Source: Bromus sterilis
Taxonomy: Eukaryota; Streptophyta; Magnoliopsida; Poales; Poaceae
Assembly (NCBI GenBank): GCA_950022295.1
Contig: OX465601.1
Span: forward strand, 179,679,501 to 179,743,500
Direction of reading: 5' to 3'
Length of the DNA stretch: 64,000 nucleotides
Shown: in pieces, positions 23,179 to 33,870 of the stretch
Layout of the letters: the number at the start of each line of letters is the position of its first letter
How positions within the stretch are numbered: the first letter of the stretch is position 1
The notes under the pieces: model-generated
The model's database searches: none
What the model saw: only the letters and a program-made list of their open reading frames with translations
Told to the model about the DNA's origin: nothing
Position numbers and translations under genes: made by a program

Positions 23179-23482
23179 TGATATGTCTCAAATGTATCTA
23201 TAATTTTTGCTTGTTCCATGCTATTTTTGTGTCATTGCTACATCTTTTTGCCATGCTTTTGAATCATTTATTGGACTGACCTAATAATATAGATCCCAGT
23301 GCTAGTTTATATCTATTTTGTCTTTGCAATGAAAATAAGTCCAAAAATGAAGTTGCTCAGAAAATTCCCAAAAAAATACCAAAATTCTTATTCATCAAAA
23401 GAGTCCTCCAGCTAGAGAAGGAGCTCTAGGGGAGGTCCACAGCCCCCAGGCGCCCTCTAGGCGCGGCCAGGGGGGACCCGCA
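23179..23482 (+). repeat. 3' LTR of RT-5, first 304 bp
   Basis: It matches the 5' LTR from its first base and stops in the GC-rich U3 at 23482, where another LTR (TGTGACGCG) starts. A plausible continuation of this LTR type is found at 46299-47436. If so, 23483-46298 is one complex insertion, but the TSD does not prove it. Confidence 0.8.
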
Positions 23483-23820
23483 TGTGACGCGCCCAAAATC
23501 AAGTCGTGTACAGTAATCATACACGCATGGTACACGACCGATATCAGGGTGCCACGGTGTGAATATCACAACACAACACTAGAAACAAATAAGATAAATC
23601 TGATATTACAAACCAGGGATCACGAGGATCCGAATACATATAAGTTATACAAGACATAATATCAAAGTACAGACATAGTTAGTCAAGTTTTGCCTTAAAA
23701 CGTCTAGCACAAATAACATCGGAGATACAGATCGAAAAGGCGAGGCCTCCTGCCTGAGATCAACCGAACTACTCCTGGTCGACGTGGAACTAGACGTTGT
23801 AGTAGTCGCCTCCGGGGTAC
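23483..23820 (-). repeat. LTR fragment related to solo LTR 1
   Basis: It starts TGTGACGCGCCCAAAATC and follows solo LTR 1 (TGTGACGCCCCCAAAATC) for its full length. It represents the U5 end of a minus-oriented copy. It is cut at 23820 by the RT-6 LTR. Confidence 0.75.
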
Positions 23821-25088
23821 TGATGGCGTGGAAGTGGTAATGGCTTCTCTCCCTTCGTTAGTTACCCCAAGTGGCAGGTGAGATGTAGGATAGGAGAAAA
23901 TTTCCCCTATGTAGAGGATAGGTTTTTTCTCCCGTAGGAGTCCGACAATGATAAATAGGTGGAAAGAAAACAATGGCACCGTTTACGACAAACGTTGCTT
24001 CCTTGACCTGGACCTGCATAAGACACAATTAACTTTGCTCCCAACGAAGTTCAGGGAGGTTATCAATCTCTCCGGTCTTGTTGTTTACAAAGGGTCAAAC
24101 ACAGAAGGGATAATGATAATGATAGCAACTGAGAGTAAATACTGAAAAAGGAAATAGCTTGTAAACAATGATGAGAATATGGACCGGGGTCCCGTGATGT
24201 TCACTACTGATGTCTCTCTCCCAAAAGACGATAAAACTGCTATGCGAGGTTTACAAATTATAGATGGGCAATTGACAGGATTATAAACGCACCGCAATGC
24301 TAACTATGCTACAAAAGAAAGAAAGAGGCTGATAAGCATGGGCAGTACACCAAAATAAGTAGAACGAAATCCATCTGCATCTACTACTAATCATCCACCT
24401 TGAGATATCTATCCAGAACATCTCGTTGGTATTAAGTTGCGAGCCCCACCCAAAGTGTAAACCCAAAGCAATAGACAACTTCATTAAAAGAACTTTGCGT
24501 AAAGTAAACAATCCTTGCAACCGCGGTTACAAGCACCATTGTTTTCCCCCTTGTGGCCACAACACATCCCCTAGACTCATGTTTCTGTCACTCAAGCGTT
24601 TCATCAGGGGGCATGTACCCACAATCGAGTATAACGTTCCCTCTTGGAGTCACTACCTACCACTTGGCCAAAGCAATAAACAACAACGGAAAACATGCAA
24701 GAATTACTTAGGAAAAAATATAAGAGATAAAAACCAAATATATTACTCTATCACGATCTGAACATAATCTCATAATCCATCAGATCCCATCAAACTCAGC
24801 ATAGCAACAGCAAAAGAATTACATATGTGTCTCGATCATTTAGGGAAGCTCACGAGGTCTAAACCATGAAGAACAAAGAGGGGAGGAGAACATCACATAG
24901 CTACTGATCACGGACCCATGGTCCAAGGTAGACTACTCACTACACATCCGGGAAGCGTCCATGGTGGAGTAGAAGCTCCCGGAGGTCGATCCTCCCTCTG
25001 GCCGGGTGCCGGGAAGGGTCCTGACGGTGCTCCCGATCTTGGAAGCGCGGCGGCGGCGGAACAAAGGCGAGATTTCGAAATAGGGTTC
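23821..25088 (-). repeat. RT-6 LTR, 3' portion (type B)
   Basis: On the minus strand it ends ...cacgccatca at 23821. It is the same LTR type as those at 25089, 47536 and 57183. It is interrupted at 25088 by solo LTR B and continues at 26733. A diverged PBS-like stretch (ggcaccg, near 23975) lies inside it. Confidence 0.75.
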
Positions 25089-26732
25089 TGATACGTCCAA
25101 AACGTATATATAATTTCTGCTTTCTCCATGCATCTTTTGTGTGATATTGCTATGATATTGATGCACTTCCATACACTTTTGATCATATTTAGACTAACCT
25201 AGTAATTTAGTGCACCCAAGTGCCAGTTCCTGTTTTCTGCTGTTTTTGTATTTCAGGTTTTCCCATTACTTAAAGTGCCAGAAAAATTCCGGGAAAAATA
25301 TAGGAAAAATCAGCGTACAGGAAGCTTAGGGAAGAGCCAAAGTGGGGCCAGAGGGGAGCCAGGGGTGGCCCAGGCGGCCACCTGGCGCGGCCACCCCCTA
25401 GGTTGGGCCAGGGGGGGGCCTGGGGCCCCTGGTCCACCTCTGGCTGCCCCCTTCGCCTATATATCTCTCTCGTCCTGAAACCCTCGAAGACATAACCCTT
25501 TTTCGCGATCTCTCCTCTGTTCCGTCGCTGCAACGCTTCCAAGATCGGGAGCACCAGGAGCCCTCTTCCCGGCTCCCTGCCGGAGGGAGGAACCCCCTCC
25601 GAGAGCTTCTCCACCACCATGGATGCTTCCCGGATGAACCGTGAGTAGTCCACCTTGGACCATGGGTCCATGATCAATAGCTATGTGATGTTCTCCTCCC
25701 CTCTTTGTTCTTCATGGTTTAGACCTCGTGAGCTGCCCTACATGATCGAGGTAGATATGTAATCTTTCTGCTGTTGCTATGCTGAGTTTGCTGGGATCTG
25801 ATGGATTATGAGACTATGTTCAGATTGTGTTTGAGTAATATATTTGATTCTCCTCTTTTCTATTTATGTTCTTGAGTAATTCTTGCATGTTCTCCGTTGC
25901 TGTTTATTGCTTTGGCCAAGTAGTAGGAAGTGACTCCAAGAGGGAGCGTTATGCATGATTGTGCGTTCATGCCCCCTGATGACTAGCTTGAGTGACAGAA
26001 ACATGAGTCTAGGGGATGTGTTGTTGCCACAAGGGAGAAAACAACGGTGCTTGTACTTGCGGGCGCAAGGATTGTTTACTTTACGCAAAGTTCTTTAATG
26101 CAGTTGTCTGTTGCTTTGAGTTTATACTTTGTATGGGATTCACTACTTAATACCAGCGAGATGTTCTGGATAGATATCTCAAGGTGGATGATTAGTATGT
26201 AGATGCAGATCGATTTCGGTCTACTTGTCTTGGCGTACCGCCCAAGCTTTCGAGCCTCTTCCTTTCTTTGTAGCATAGTTAGCATTGGTTTGCGCACATA
26301 ATCCTGTCAATTTCCTAGCTGTAATTTGTTTACCTTGCATGGCTATTTTATCGTCTTTTGGAGGAGAGACATCACTACTGAACATCATGGGACCCCGGTC
26401 CATATTTCCACCAATGTTTACACTTGCTATTTATTTTCTGCTTTATTTCCTTTTCTGTTTCTATCGCTATCATTATTATCTCGTGCGGTTGATCCTTTGT
26501 AAACAACAAGGACGGAGGGATTGATAACCTCTTTGTACTCGTTGGGAGCAAGGTTATCTGTTGTGTGTGCAGGTCCATGTCAACCGCCTAATTGCTGGCG
26601 CCGTTGTCACCTTCCTGTCTTTGTCGGAGTCCTACTGGAGACAAACCTTGGAATCTTCACCGAGGGAAATTTTCTGCTGTCTACATCTCAACATTCCACT
26701 TTGGGTAACCAACGAGGGGCGAGAAGCCATCA
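25089..26732 (+). repeat. Solo LTR B (1644 bp) inserted in the RT-6 LTR, opposite orientation
   Basis: It starts TGATACGTCCAAAACG and ends gagaagccatca. Flanks are ggttc (25084-25088) and tgttc (26733-26737), a TSD with one mismatch, and the host LTR continues on both sides. It has a TATA box (cctatatatc, about 25456), a CT-rich leader and a long U5. The motif TGGCGCCGTTGTC (26596-26608), normally a PBS, lies inside the LTR about 130 bp before its end. Because it sits head to head with the host LTR, 24005-25085 and 25480-26575 form a large inverted repeat. Confidence 0.75.
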
Positions 26733-26969
26733 TGTTCTCTCTTCAGAAGTTTCCCGTGAAGCGGGGCAGCCAGGGGTGCCACCAGGGGTCCAGGCGCGCA
26801 CCAGGTGGCCGCCTGGGCTCCCGGTGGTGGCCCCCTAGCCCTCCTTCGGGCTTCGGGGATCTTCCGGCACGCTGATTTTTTTATCTAATTTTTCTCGGAT
26901 TTTTGGAGCACTTTTTATATGAGGGAAACTGAAATAAAAAATAGCAGAAAACAGGAACTGGCACTAGGT
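26733..26969 (-). repeat. RT-6 LTR, U3 portion, lacking its first bases
   Basis: It contains the GC-rich U3 box (gcagccaggggtgccaccag region) and the aaaaaatcagcgtgcc-type stretch also seen at 58540. It breaks at ggtgca near 26969, where interior sequence follows directly. Confidence 0.65.
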
Positions 26970-29474
26970 GCAAGAGCATTGAAACAAGTAACAAAAGAAC
27001 ATTAGGTGCAAGAGCTCTCGCTGTCCGTGACTCGAATGTCTACAAATGGTGTTTGCGTGCAAGAAGGGGGATAGGGAATACGAGAAGAAAAAGTATTTTT
27101 GTTGAGAACTCAATCTACTAATTTTTCACACCTGGTCTTCTTTGGAATCTTATCTTGACTCATCCCCAGACCACTAGCCAGGTAAAAGTCAATTTGATCC
27201 ACTCCTTTTTCGATATTTTGAGCACTCATGCAATGGATGAGCGTAAGCATGAGAGTTGACACTTAGGATGGCAAAGAGAGAAATATAGTGGAGGAGGGAA
27301 ACAAAAAGGGTGAGAAAGGCTCACATCAATGAGCACAATCATAGGCGAGAAGGCCAAATGATAGATATGATGTGAGGAGTAGGGATTGCCATGCAACGGA
27401 TGCACATATGAGCTATAAAGCTCTACAATGGAACTAATGGGGGTGCATCTAACTTGCTCGCTCATGAAGACCTAGAGCTCTTTTGAGGAGGCTCGTCCTT
27501 GGAATATGCAAGCCAAGTTCTATAGTGTGAAGGTCCCCACATAGATATATGCATGATCATCTCTATGGAGTACAAGGATAAGAAGGAGTACTAGTGTGGA
27601 TCTTTCAAAAGGATAGTAGTGTTTCCCCTTTCTCTCTTTTAATTTATTTTTTCTCCTTTTCCTATTTTTTGTATTTTTTGGTGGCATCAATGGCTCTTTC
27701 TATTTAACTCTCATTTGTCCTCTTTGGGATCTTTTATTTTGTCCACTTTGGGATCTTTTCCTCACTTAAGGGCAACACTCTAATTTACAAGAGGGTATAG
27801 AATATTTTCACACTTTACAAGGTACTCAAATCATAAATAAGATGTAGCTATCATGATGTATGCAATGTATGCCGCTGCCAGTGTAGCAGGAACATGTATG
27901 ACATGAAGACCAAGTCATGAAGAGGTGGATGTTGTATGGCAGTATATCTCGGAAAGGCTATGTAAATGCCTTGATAGGTAGGTATGGTGGATGTTTTCAG
28001 GAAAGATATACGGAGGTCTATGATGATAAAGCGTATCATGCCAAGGGTTTGGATGTACCGGCGAAGGTGGACGCCCACTCTCGGAGTGAGAAGGAGGCAA
28101 TGCATGGCACACGAAAGGCTAGCAAATATGAGGAGGTGGAAGTGTCAACTTTCAATACTTACATGAGTCGGAAGAACTCATGCACTTATTATCGGTAACT
28201 CTGAATCTAATAAGGGGGTTCACAAAGAGAACAGTACCCCGAGGAGGAGTGTATGGGGGTTTGGTTATCCTTGCGCATCCTCGACTCATGGTACGTGAGT
28301 GTACTTTAATATTCGATCCCTCCAAAGATTAACGATCCATCTAGTAGCTAGAGTTCTCAACTAGTTTTGTAGGTTTTTGAAAATAAAAACGGATTGCCGA
28401 AAATACGACACCTTTCACTAATAGGATAGAGATCTTGACAGCAAAAGTTCAAACATTACTCACATCCATACCTCAATACTATTGCAAGTTACTACTAAAA
28501 TTAAATAGCAACCTCAATTACCTACTCTCAAAACAAGACACAACTCAGTGCAACAACCAACTCTCTTAACAAGACAAACGTAAAAACTAAAGAGAGTTCC
28601 AGCAACAAACTAAACAAAAGCCAAGGCTCTTTCTAAAGACATACTAAAACTAAAACTAAACATGCCAGTAGCTACGAAAAGATAAAGAACACACAACAGA
28701 AAAAAGATAGGCATCAAGAATCCTATGACGTGTTCTAGATGTTGAAAGTGGAGCTTGTTTCTCTCCCACAAAAAGTAAGATGGGGTCTAACTTGTTATGA
28801 ACAGAAAGAAAAGCTAAATAAAACTAAAAATAAAACATAAGAGCGAGACGCTCCAAGCATATCACATAACGCATGAAGTGATAAAAATATAGTGAGACGA
28901 AGGACGAACTGATGATTGTTGATGGAGAAGGGGATGCACGGGGGCATCCCCAAGCTTAGACGCTTGAGTCTCCTTCAATATGTGTTGGGGATGCATGGGG
29001 GCATCCCCAAGCTTGAGCGCTTGACACTCCTGAATCTTCTTTCATCATCTTCCATCGCACACTTGAAAACTCCCTTCATACATAACTTATCATAAGCTGA
29101 TTAGAGAGGTTAGTACCCTTAATAAATATTTTTTTCCCACTGGACATAAAGATATTCTTGAAGAGCTACTGTTTCTCAAGATTGCCAAAAGGTTTTTGCA
29201 AAGAAAAAGCAATCCTATGGTTTGCAAAAGTTAGGACTGACAAAACGTGGCAGAATCTGTGAAAAACAGAACATCAGGTAGTAAAGAATTTTTAAGGGGT
29301 ACTTCTGCAACTCAAATCAAAAAACTCAGAACATACGAAAGCCCCGTGATTGTATAGAGCACGTTGTGTAAAAAATCAGCTGAAAAATATGAACTGGTGA
29401 TTTGATCTGATATTTCCCATCACAAGGATAAAATCTGTTTTCTGGATATCATGTCACAACTTTCACTTCCCTTG
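26970..29474 (-). other. RT-6 interior, non-coding
   Basis: No gene is supported. It holds the pyrimidine tract (27600-27780, plus strand) and two GC-rich hairpins (28932-29012). It is co-linear with the RT-5 and RT-11 interiors. Short frames here are not conserved as proteins. Confidence 0.65.
28932..29012 (-). repeat. Two tandem hairpins with PPT-like cores
   Basis: gggatgcacgggggcatccc and ggggatgcatgggggcatcc each form a stem of the type GGGATGC/GCATCCC, each followed by ccaagctt. They lie about 57 bp apart. On the sense strand the core reads aagcttggggatg, like the PPT of this family. Confidence 0.7.
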
Positions 29475-29951
29475 TCATATGAGGCTATAAATTGGCACAA
29501 ATCTTGAAAATAAAGATACAATGATGTTGCTACAGTAGTAACAATCATCAAGACCACTAAAAACAGAAGTAAAAACATCTTGGGTTGCCTGCCAACAAGC
29601 GCTTTCTTTTACGCCTTTAAGATAGGCATAAAGTTTATAGAAGATGCATAAGAATAATAATTTGGAGTAAAAGAAAGCATCAAGAAGCAAATATGAGACA
29701 CATTTAAGCCTAACCCACTTCCTATGCATAGGCATCTTATAAGTAAATAAATCAAAGAAGCACAAAGATACAAGCATAGGAAAGTGGAACAAGAACAACT
29801 TCAAAACTTTCAACACAAAGAGAGGAGTTTTAGTAATATGGAAGTTTCTACAACCAAACTTCCCTCTCTCAAAATAATTTTCAGTAGTATCATGAACACC
29901 ATCAATAATATAACTATCACATAAATCATCTTGTTCATGACCTACAAGCAC
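29475..29951 (-). pseudogene. Membrane-protein ORF of RT-6 (homologue of RT-5 ORF)
   Basis: This is an uninterrupted 158-codon frame, truncated at its N-terminal side by the Angela-type DNA. It aligns to the last third of the RT-5 ORF: ENYFERGKFGCRNFH versus ENYYERRKFGRNFH, then the hydrophobic VLKVLKLFLFHFPMLVSLCF segment, the IPMHRK-type loop (KMPMHRKWVRLK), a second hydrophobic segment, and YYCSNIIVSLFSRF at the end. The first codon shown is not a real start. The shared hydrophobic pattern over diverged sequence suggests that the protein was once under selection. Function unknown. Confidence 0.6.
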
Positions 29952-30091
29952 ACGTGTATTGTTTTATCCGTCGGAAGGTAACAATATAACTATCGCAATG
30001 CTATACAAGTACACGTGGGAGGGTAACAATTGGAGAATTGATGCCACATACTAGATGTGCTCTATCCGTACAATACATCTACGTATAGCCT
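29952..30091 (-). mobile_element. RT-7: short interior piece of an Angela/BARE/WIS-type copia element
   Basis: It follows the PBS on the minus strand and is cut at 29951. It resembles the leader of this copia group (cacgtgtac repeats, gttaccttcc). No gag is left. Confidence 0.6.
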
Positions 30092-30103
30092 TGCTCTGAT
30101 ACC
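30092..30103 (-). promoter_or_regulatory. PBS of RT-7 (initiator tRNA-Met type)
   Basis: The minus strand reads TGGTATCAGAGC, one base inside the LTR end. This is complementary to the 3' end of initiator tRNA-Met, the standard copia primer. Confidence 0.9.
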
Positions 30104-30104
30104 A

Positions 30105-30735
30105 CTGTTGAAGTTCGGGGTAGAAAACACGAAATTTTCATAACCTACGATACCCAATCCAAAGGCCTATGCTACGGCGATGCAAGTAACAGATGGAATA
30201 AGTCACATACCAGTATGTAGTCCGTTAAGCGGGAAACGTTCCCGCGTGAACGTGGTTGATGTAGTCATACCGGCCCCTAATGCCACGCAGCTCCAAGATG
30301 ACTCTGATAGCCACCCGTTCCTTGAGACTAATGACGGGATTGCATCCCCATCGGAACATTGTCGGTGAAGACGCCGCGATACGGCCACGATGATGAAGTA
30401 GCACCACAAGTGTAGCGCCTTGCAGGATTACACACATACGGTGTAACCGACGTCCCTCCGGGCACCGAACCAGTAGAGCCGCGAAAAGAAGATGGATTCA
30501 GATCCCGATTCCAGCAGCACGACGGCGTGCGTATGGTGGAGAAATCCCCTACCAAGTGTAGACTCCAAACAAGGGGAGTCCACTCGAGGAAGGAGAAAGG
30601 AGTAAGAGAGAACTTAATTGTTATGAAGAAAAGGGCACCCCTACCCCTCCTTATATAGGACAAGGGGGGTTACACAACTCCATCCCTCCCCGAGATGGGA
30701 CTAATCCCACAAACGGGAGGGGGTGGTGCACCGGC
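30105..30735 (-). repeat. RT-7 5' LTR, 3' part
   Basis: On the minus strand it ends ...gaacttcaaca at 30105. It contains the promoter TATA (30650-30660) and the leader. It is interrupted at 30735 by RT-8 and continues at 45279. The last five bases, ccggc (30731-30735), are the RT-8 target site. Confidence 0.88.
30650..30660 (-). promoter_or_regulatory. TATA box of the RT-7 LTR
   Basis: The minus strand reads tcctatataag, followed by a G/C-rich then CT-rich leader, as in the active BARE/Angela LTR promoters. Confidence 0.7.
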
Positions 30736-32188
30736 TGATGACCCTCAATGTAATGGGATCTATTGCAGCGTTTTCGATAATTAAGAGTGTCGAACCCAAC
30801 GAGGAGCGAAAGGTATTTATAGGTGAGTTTGGACAAGGAATAACTGCAAGCACTGAAAGATAACTTTTTAGGGGTTTTCGATATAAGAAACAATAGGATA
30901 AAAGCAAGAAAAGTAAATAGCACTGAGGAGGAGCAAGTGGCCCAAACCTTTTGAGCAAAGGATAAGCCTGACAACTGAACTTATAAAGACTAAAGAGTTC
31001 TTGAGGACACATGGAGAGCTAGTCACGTGCTTTTGACATACTCCGTATTGATAACAAGTGTTGAGCTGATAAGTGTTGAGTGGGTGGATCTAAGCTATCA
31101 AACCTTCTAGACTAAGATAAGTGCACTCTTATGATTAAACATCTTGCAAGTATCCGCAAATAGAAGATAGAAATTAAGGCAAAGCCTAACCACACCAATA
31201 AGATCAAGGATCCAGTATTCCGTTGTGCAAAAGTGTGCAAACTAGGGTTCAGGTTTTTGTCACTCCGGCAACCCACCGTAAGCATTCTTAATACACAATG
31301 TATTCCCCTAGGTCCTTAGTAAGGAGAAGTGTTGAGTGTTCGACTCACACAACACCACAAGGAAAATTTCAACACAACTTAAATATCAAACAACACAAAT
31401 TACTTCAACATCATATGACTACTAACAACTAGACTTCTCCCATGTCCTCAAGAACTAAAGTAACTACTCACAAGACATAAAAGAGATCATGATGAGGTGA
31501 TAAATATTTGATAAACAATCTGGACATAATGATATTTCTCCAAAAAAACTCAATAGCATTCACCACAAAGTTGTAATCAACACCGGTAGAGTAGAGAGGA
31601 TAGATAGTACGGATTACAACACAAGATAAACTTGTGAGGTGAGATTGGATGGTGGTGGAGATGGTGCTGATGTTGGTGATGATCTCGATGATGCCCGTGA
31701 CGATGGTGATGATGATGGCGATGATCTCCCCTTTCGGGAGGTGATCTCCTCTGTGGAATCTGCCCGCCGGAGAGCCCTTTTCTTCTCTGTAGGTTTCCTC
31801 CACGGAGCAGCGGCGGAACTCTGTAAAAGCTTCTCTTTTTAGGGTTTTCGCGTAACGAGGAGTATATGGGCCAGAGGGGGGAGCCGGGAGTGGCCCCAGG
31901 GCTCCAGGCGCCCTCCCGGTGCAGCCAGGGGTGGGGCCGCGCCAGGTGGCCACCTGGGGCTCCTGTGGCCACCCTCTAGCCCCTCTTTGGCGAGTCTTCG
32001 TTATTCTTCTTCAGCAACTCAGTGTCCACTTTTTACTGCTGAATCCTGCGTCTGCTGCTTCGGCACCGGAAAGTTGCAAATTGTGTAAAATAAGCCAAAA
32101 CAACATAATAAAATTATCGTAATGTGAAATATATCAATGAATAAGGATGAATTACGATATAAAATAGTGATGCAAATTGGACGTATCA
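30736..32188 (-). repeat. 3' LTR of RT-8 (1453 bp)
   Basis: The ends are TGATACGTCC...GGTCATCA on the minus strand. It pairs with the 5' LTR at 43771-45273 throughout. It lacks about 50 bp present in the 5' LTR (45041-45092), where the 5' copy has cttctt repeats at both edges of the missing piece. TATA at about 31857-31866. Confidence 0.93.
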
Positions 32189-32202
32189 ACTCCCCCAAGC
32201 TT
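32189..32202 (-). promoter_or_regulatory. PPT of RT-8
   Basis: The minus strand reads aagcttgggggagt, directly before the 3' LTR. Confidence 0.9.
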
Positions 32203-33794
32203 AGACCTCGCTTGTCCCTAAGCGAAAACTGAGCTCGGTAAACCTGTCCACAAGTTTAGAGAGTGAAGTGTCGATAAATAAAATACGGACAAGAAGCATC
32301 ATGATCTTTTCACCAAACTCAAACATCCTAAACAGAAATCTCCAACTCATAAGGCCCTTATGAAACAGTAATACAAATTATAATCAAAAGTAGGGCTAAG
32401 GAAACTCATCAAATCATGGCAAAACAGGCCTTTGTTCAAGGGACAACTAATAGCTTTTACCTTTGCTCTTTCTCTTTATATTTTGAAGAGACAATTTGGA
32501 ACTTTTTGAAAGAACAAGATATTAGTCATGAAGTGCAAATGCTAACACGAAAGAAGATGTTTGCTTCGCAAATGCTTTTGCAAACAACTTACTTATCAAG
32601 AGATAATGTCAACAATGATATGGCATGGCAAAACTTTAATGCAACATTATACGAATGAATCTTCATCAGAATCAAGTGTCTGTTCTTATTGGGAAAGGAG
32701 GAAGTAGGGAAAACTGACTCAACATAAAAGTAAAGGAAAAAAGCCTTGTTAAAGGCAAGCAAGGAAAACTCAAGTGATATCTTTAAATCAAACAGAATAA
32801 AAACAAGTTTTGAGAGGTGCATGATTTGTCAACGAATGCTAATAGATAACTCAATTGCTTCTCAGATTGGACAAGTTTCGAGGAAGGGCTCCCATACGGG
32901 GACGATCACATCCCCGCAATCTCCTTTGTTTATCACTTCCAAAGTTTTCTGATTTCTCATGAACCAAGCGTGAAGGACGGTTTATTTGTTGTATTATCTT
33001 TTGTGAGCTGGGCGCACTCATGCCAGTTCCTCCTCGTATTAGGGGTTTGCAGATTAGATATGCAATCCCGGGGTAAAACTTGTCCAACTTAAAAAGATCA
33101 TGAATTAACTACTACTTCCTCATGAGCTAAAATAGGGGCACAAAATAGAAGATTTTGAACATCTAAGGATAACACAAAAATTATATGCTTTAGGAGTGGG
33201 TAGTGGAATACAATGAATAGGAAGGTATGGTGGACTTATATGGAAGATACTGGTTTCAGGGTATGGAAGTACAAGAAAAATTCCGCTTAGTATAGAGGTT
33301 TGGCTAGCAAAGGCTTTGAGATAAAAGACAATTGATGATGACTTGGATGCAAAGCAATATAAAGCATAAAAATTAAAACAAGCATAGCACATCAAGTTGT
33401 CTTCCTTGTCAACATAACACTACAAGCATAATAACAAAGAGGGTTTGGCTATGTCGCTACTTTGAGAAAAAATAACATGCTTGTTCTTATGACCAAAGCT
33501 ATGTTTTCCAAGATTAAATAAAATTTTCAAAGCCATACCTGATATAAGGTCAATACTCCCCATAAGAATCATCACGAGGTCGATTGCGTGAAGAGAATAC
33601 CAAGTGCAGCGAAGGGATCAATAGACTTGTCATTAATATTCCATCATAGACGACTCCACACTCACGGATACATAACTCTCCAAAAAGGAGTGATAGGACT
33701 CAAAGCAAACACCTATTTTATAAGATAACTTCCCTAGACATGATACGACTCTACTTGACTCTAAAAGACATAGATAAAGATAAAAATACCGGGC
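32203..33794 (-). other. RT-8 3' non-coding region
   Basis: About 1.6 kb between the third ORF and the PPT. No domain-bearing frame is visible. A long untranslated 3' region is usual for Athila-lineage elements. Confidence 0.65.
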
Positions 33795-33808
33795 ACTCCC
33801 CCAAGCTT
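33795..33808 (-). other. Second, internal PPT-like run of RT-8
   Basis: The minus strand reads aagcttgggggagt, identical over 14 bases to the PPT at 32189-32202 but 1.6 kb upstream of it and just 3' of the third ORF. Confidence 0.75.
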
Positions 33809-33870
33809 GGAACAAGCTAAGGGGATGCCATTACCCAAGGATATTTACTCCTCATTCTTGTTCTTTTCGG

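Larger units (their letters stand above)
13052..23482 (+). mobile_element. RT-5: non-autonomous Athila-lineage retrotransposon (with nested solo LTR)
   Basis: The order is 5' LTR (13052-14532), tRNA-Asp-type PBS (14544-14561), one long broken ORF without gag or pol motifs (14626-15995), a non-coding interior, PPT (23165-23178) and the first part of a 3' LTR (23179-23482). The interior is interrupted by a 4.6-kb solo LTR (16474-21045). Without that insertion the interior is only about 4.1 kb and encodes no protease, RT or integrase. Movement would therefore need enzymes from another element. The LTR start TGATACGTCTC and PBS place it near the Triticeae Sabrina/WHAM/Fatima group, family not fixed. 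Confidence 0.82.
23821..29951 (-). mobile_element. RT-6: minus-strand relative of RT-5, truncated and invaded
   Basis: At low coordinates lies its LTR (23821-25088 and 26733 to about 26969), split by solo LTR B. Above that are interior sequence without the LTR start and PPT, and then the membrane-protein ORF, cut at 29951 by Angela-type DNA. The interior is co-linear with RT-11 (58920-61700). The missing LTR start and PPT show a deletion of about 270 bp relative to RT-11, joining ggtgca in U3 to agcattgaaac in the interior. Confidence 0.75.

Noticed and set aside
27226..27465. 79-codon minus frame, with a similar one at 22533-22772
   Set aside because: Same non-coding interior of RT-5/RT-6, and the frame is not kept in RT-11.
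30092..30103. tRNA gene
   Set aside because: Only a PBS complementary to tRNA-Met; no cloverleaf can be drawn around it.
31639..31842. Asp/Gly-rich plus-strand frame (also at 44675-44878)
   Set aside because: GAT-rich microsatellite-like part of the two RT-8 LTRs, read antisense.
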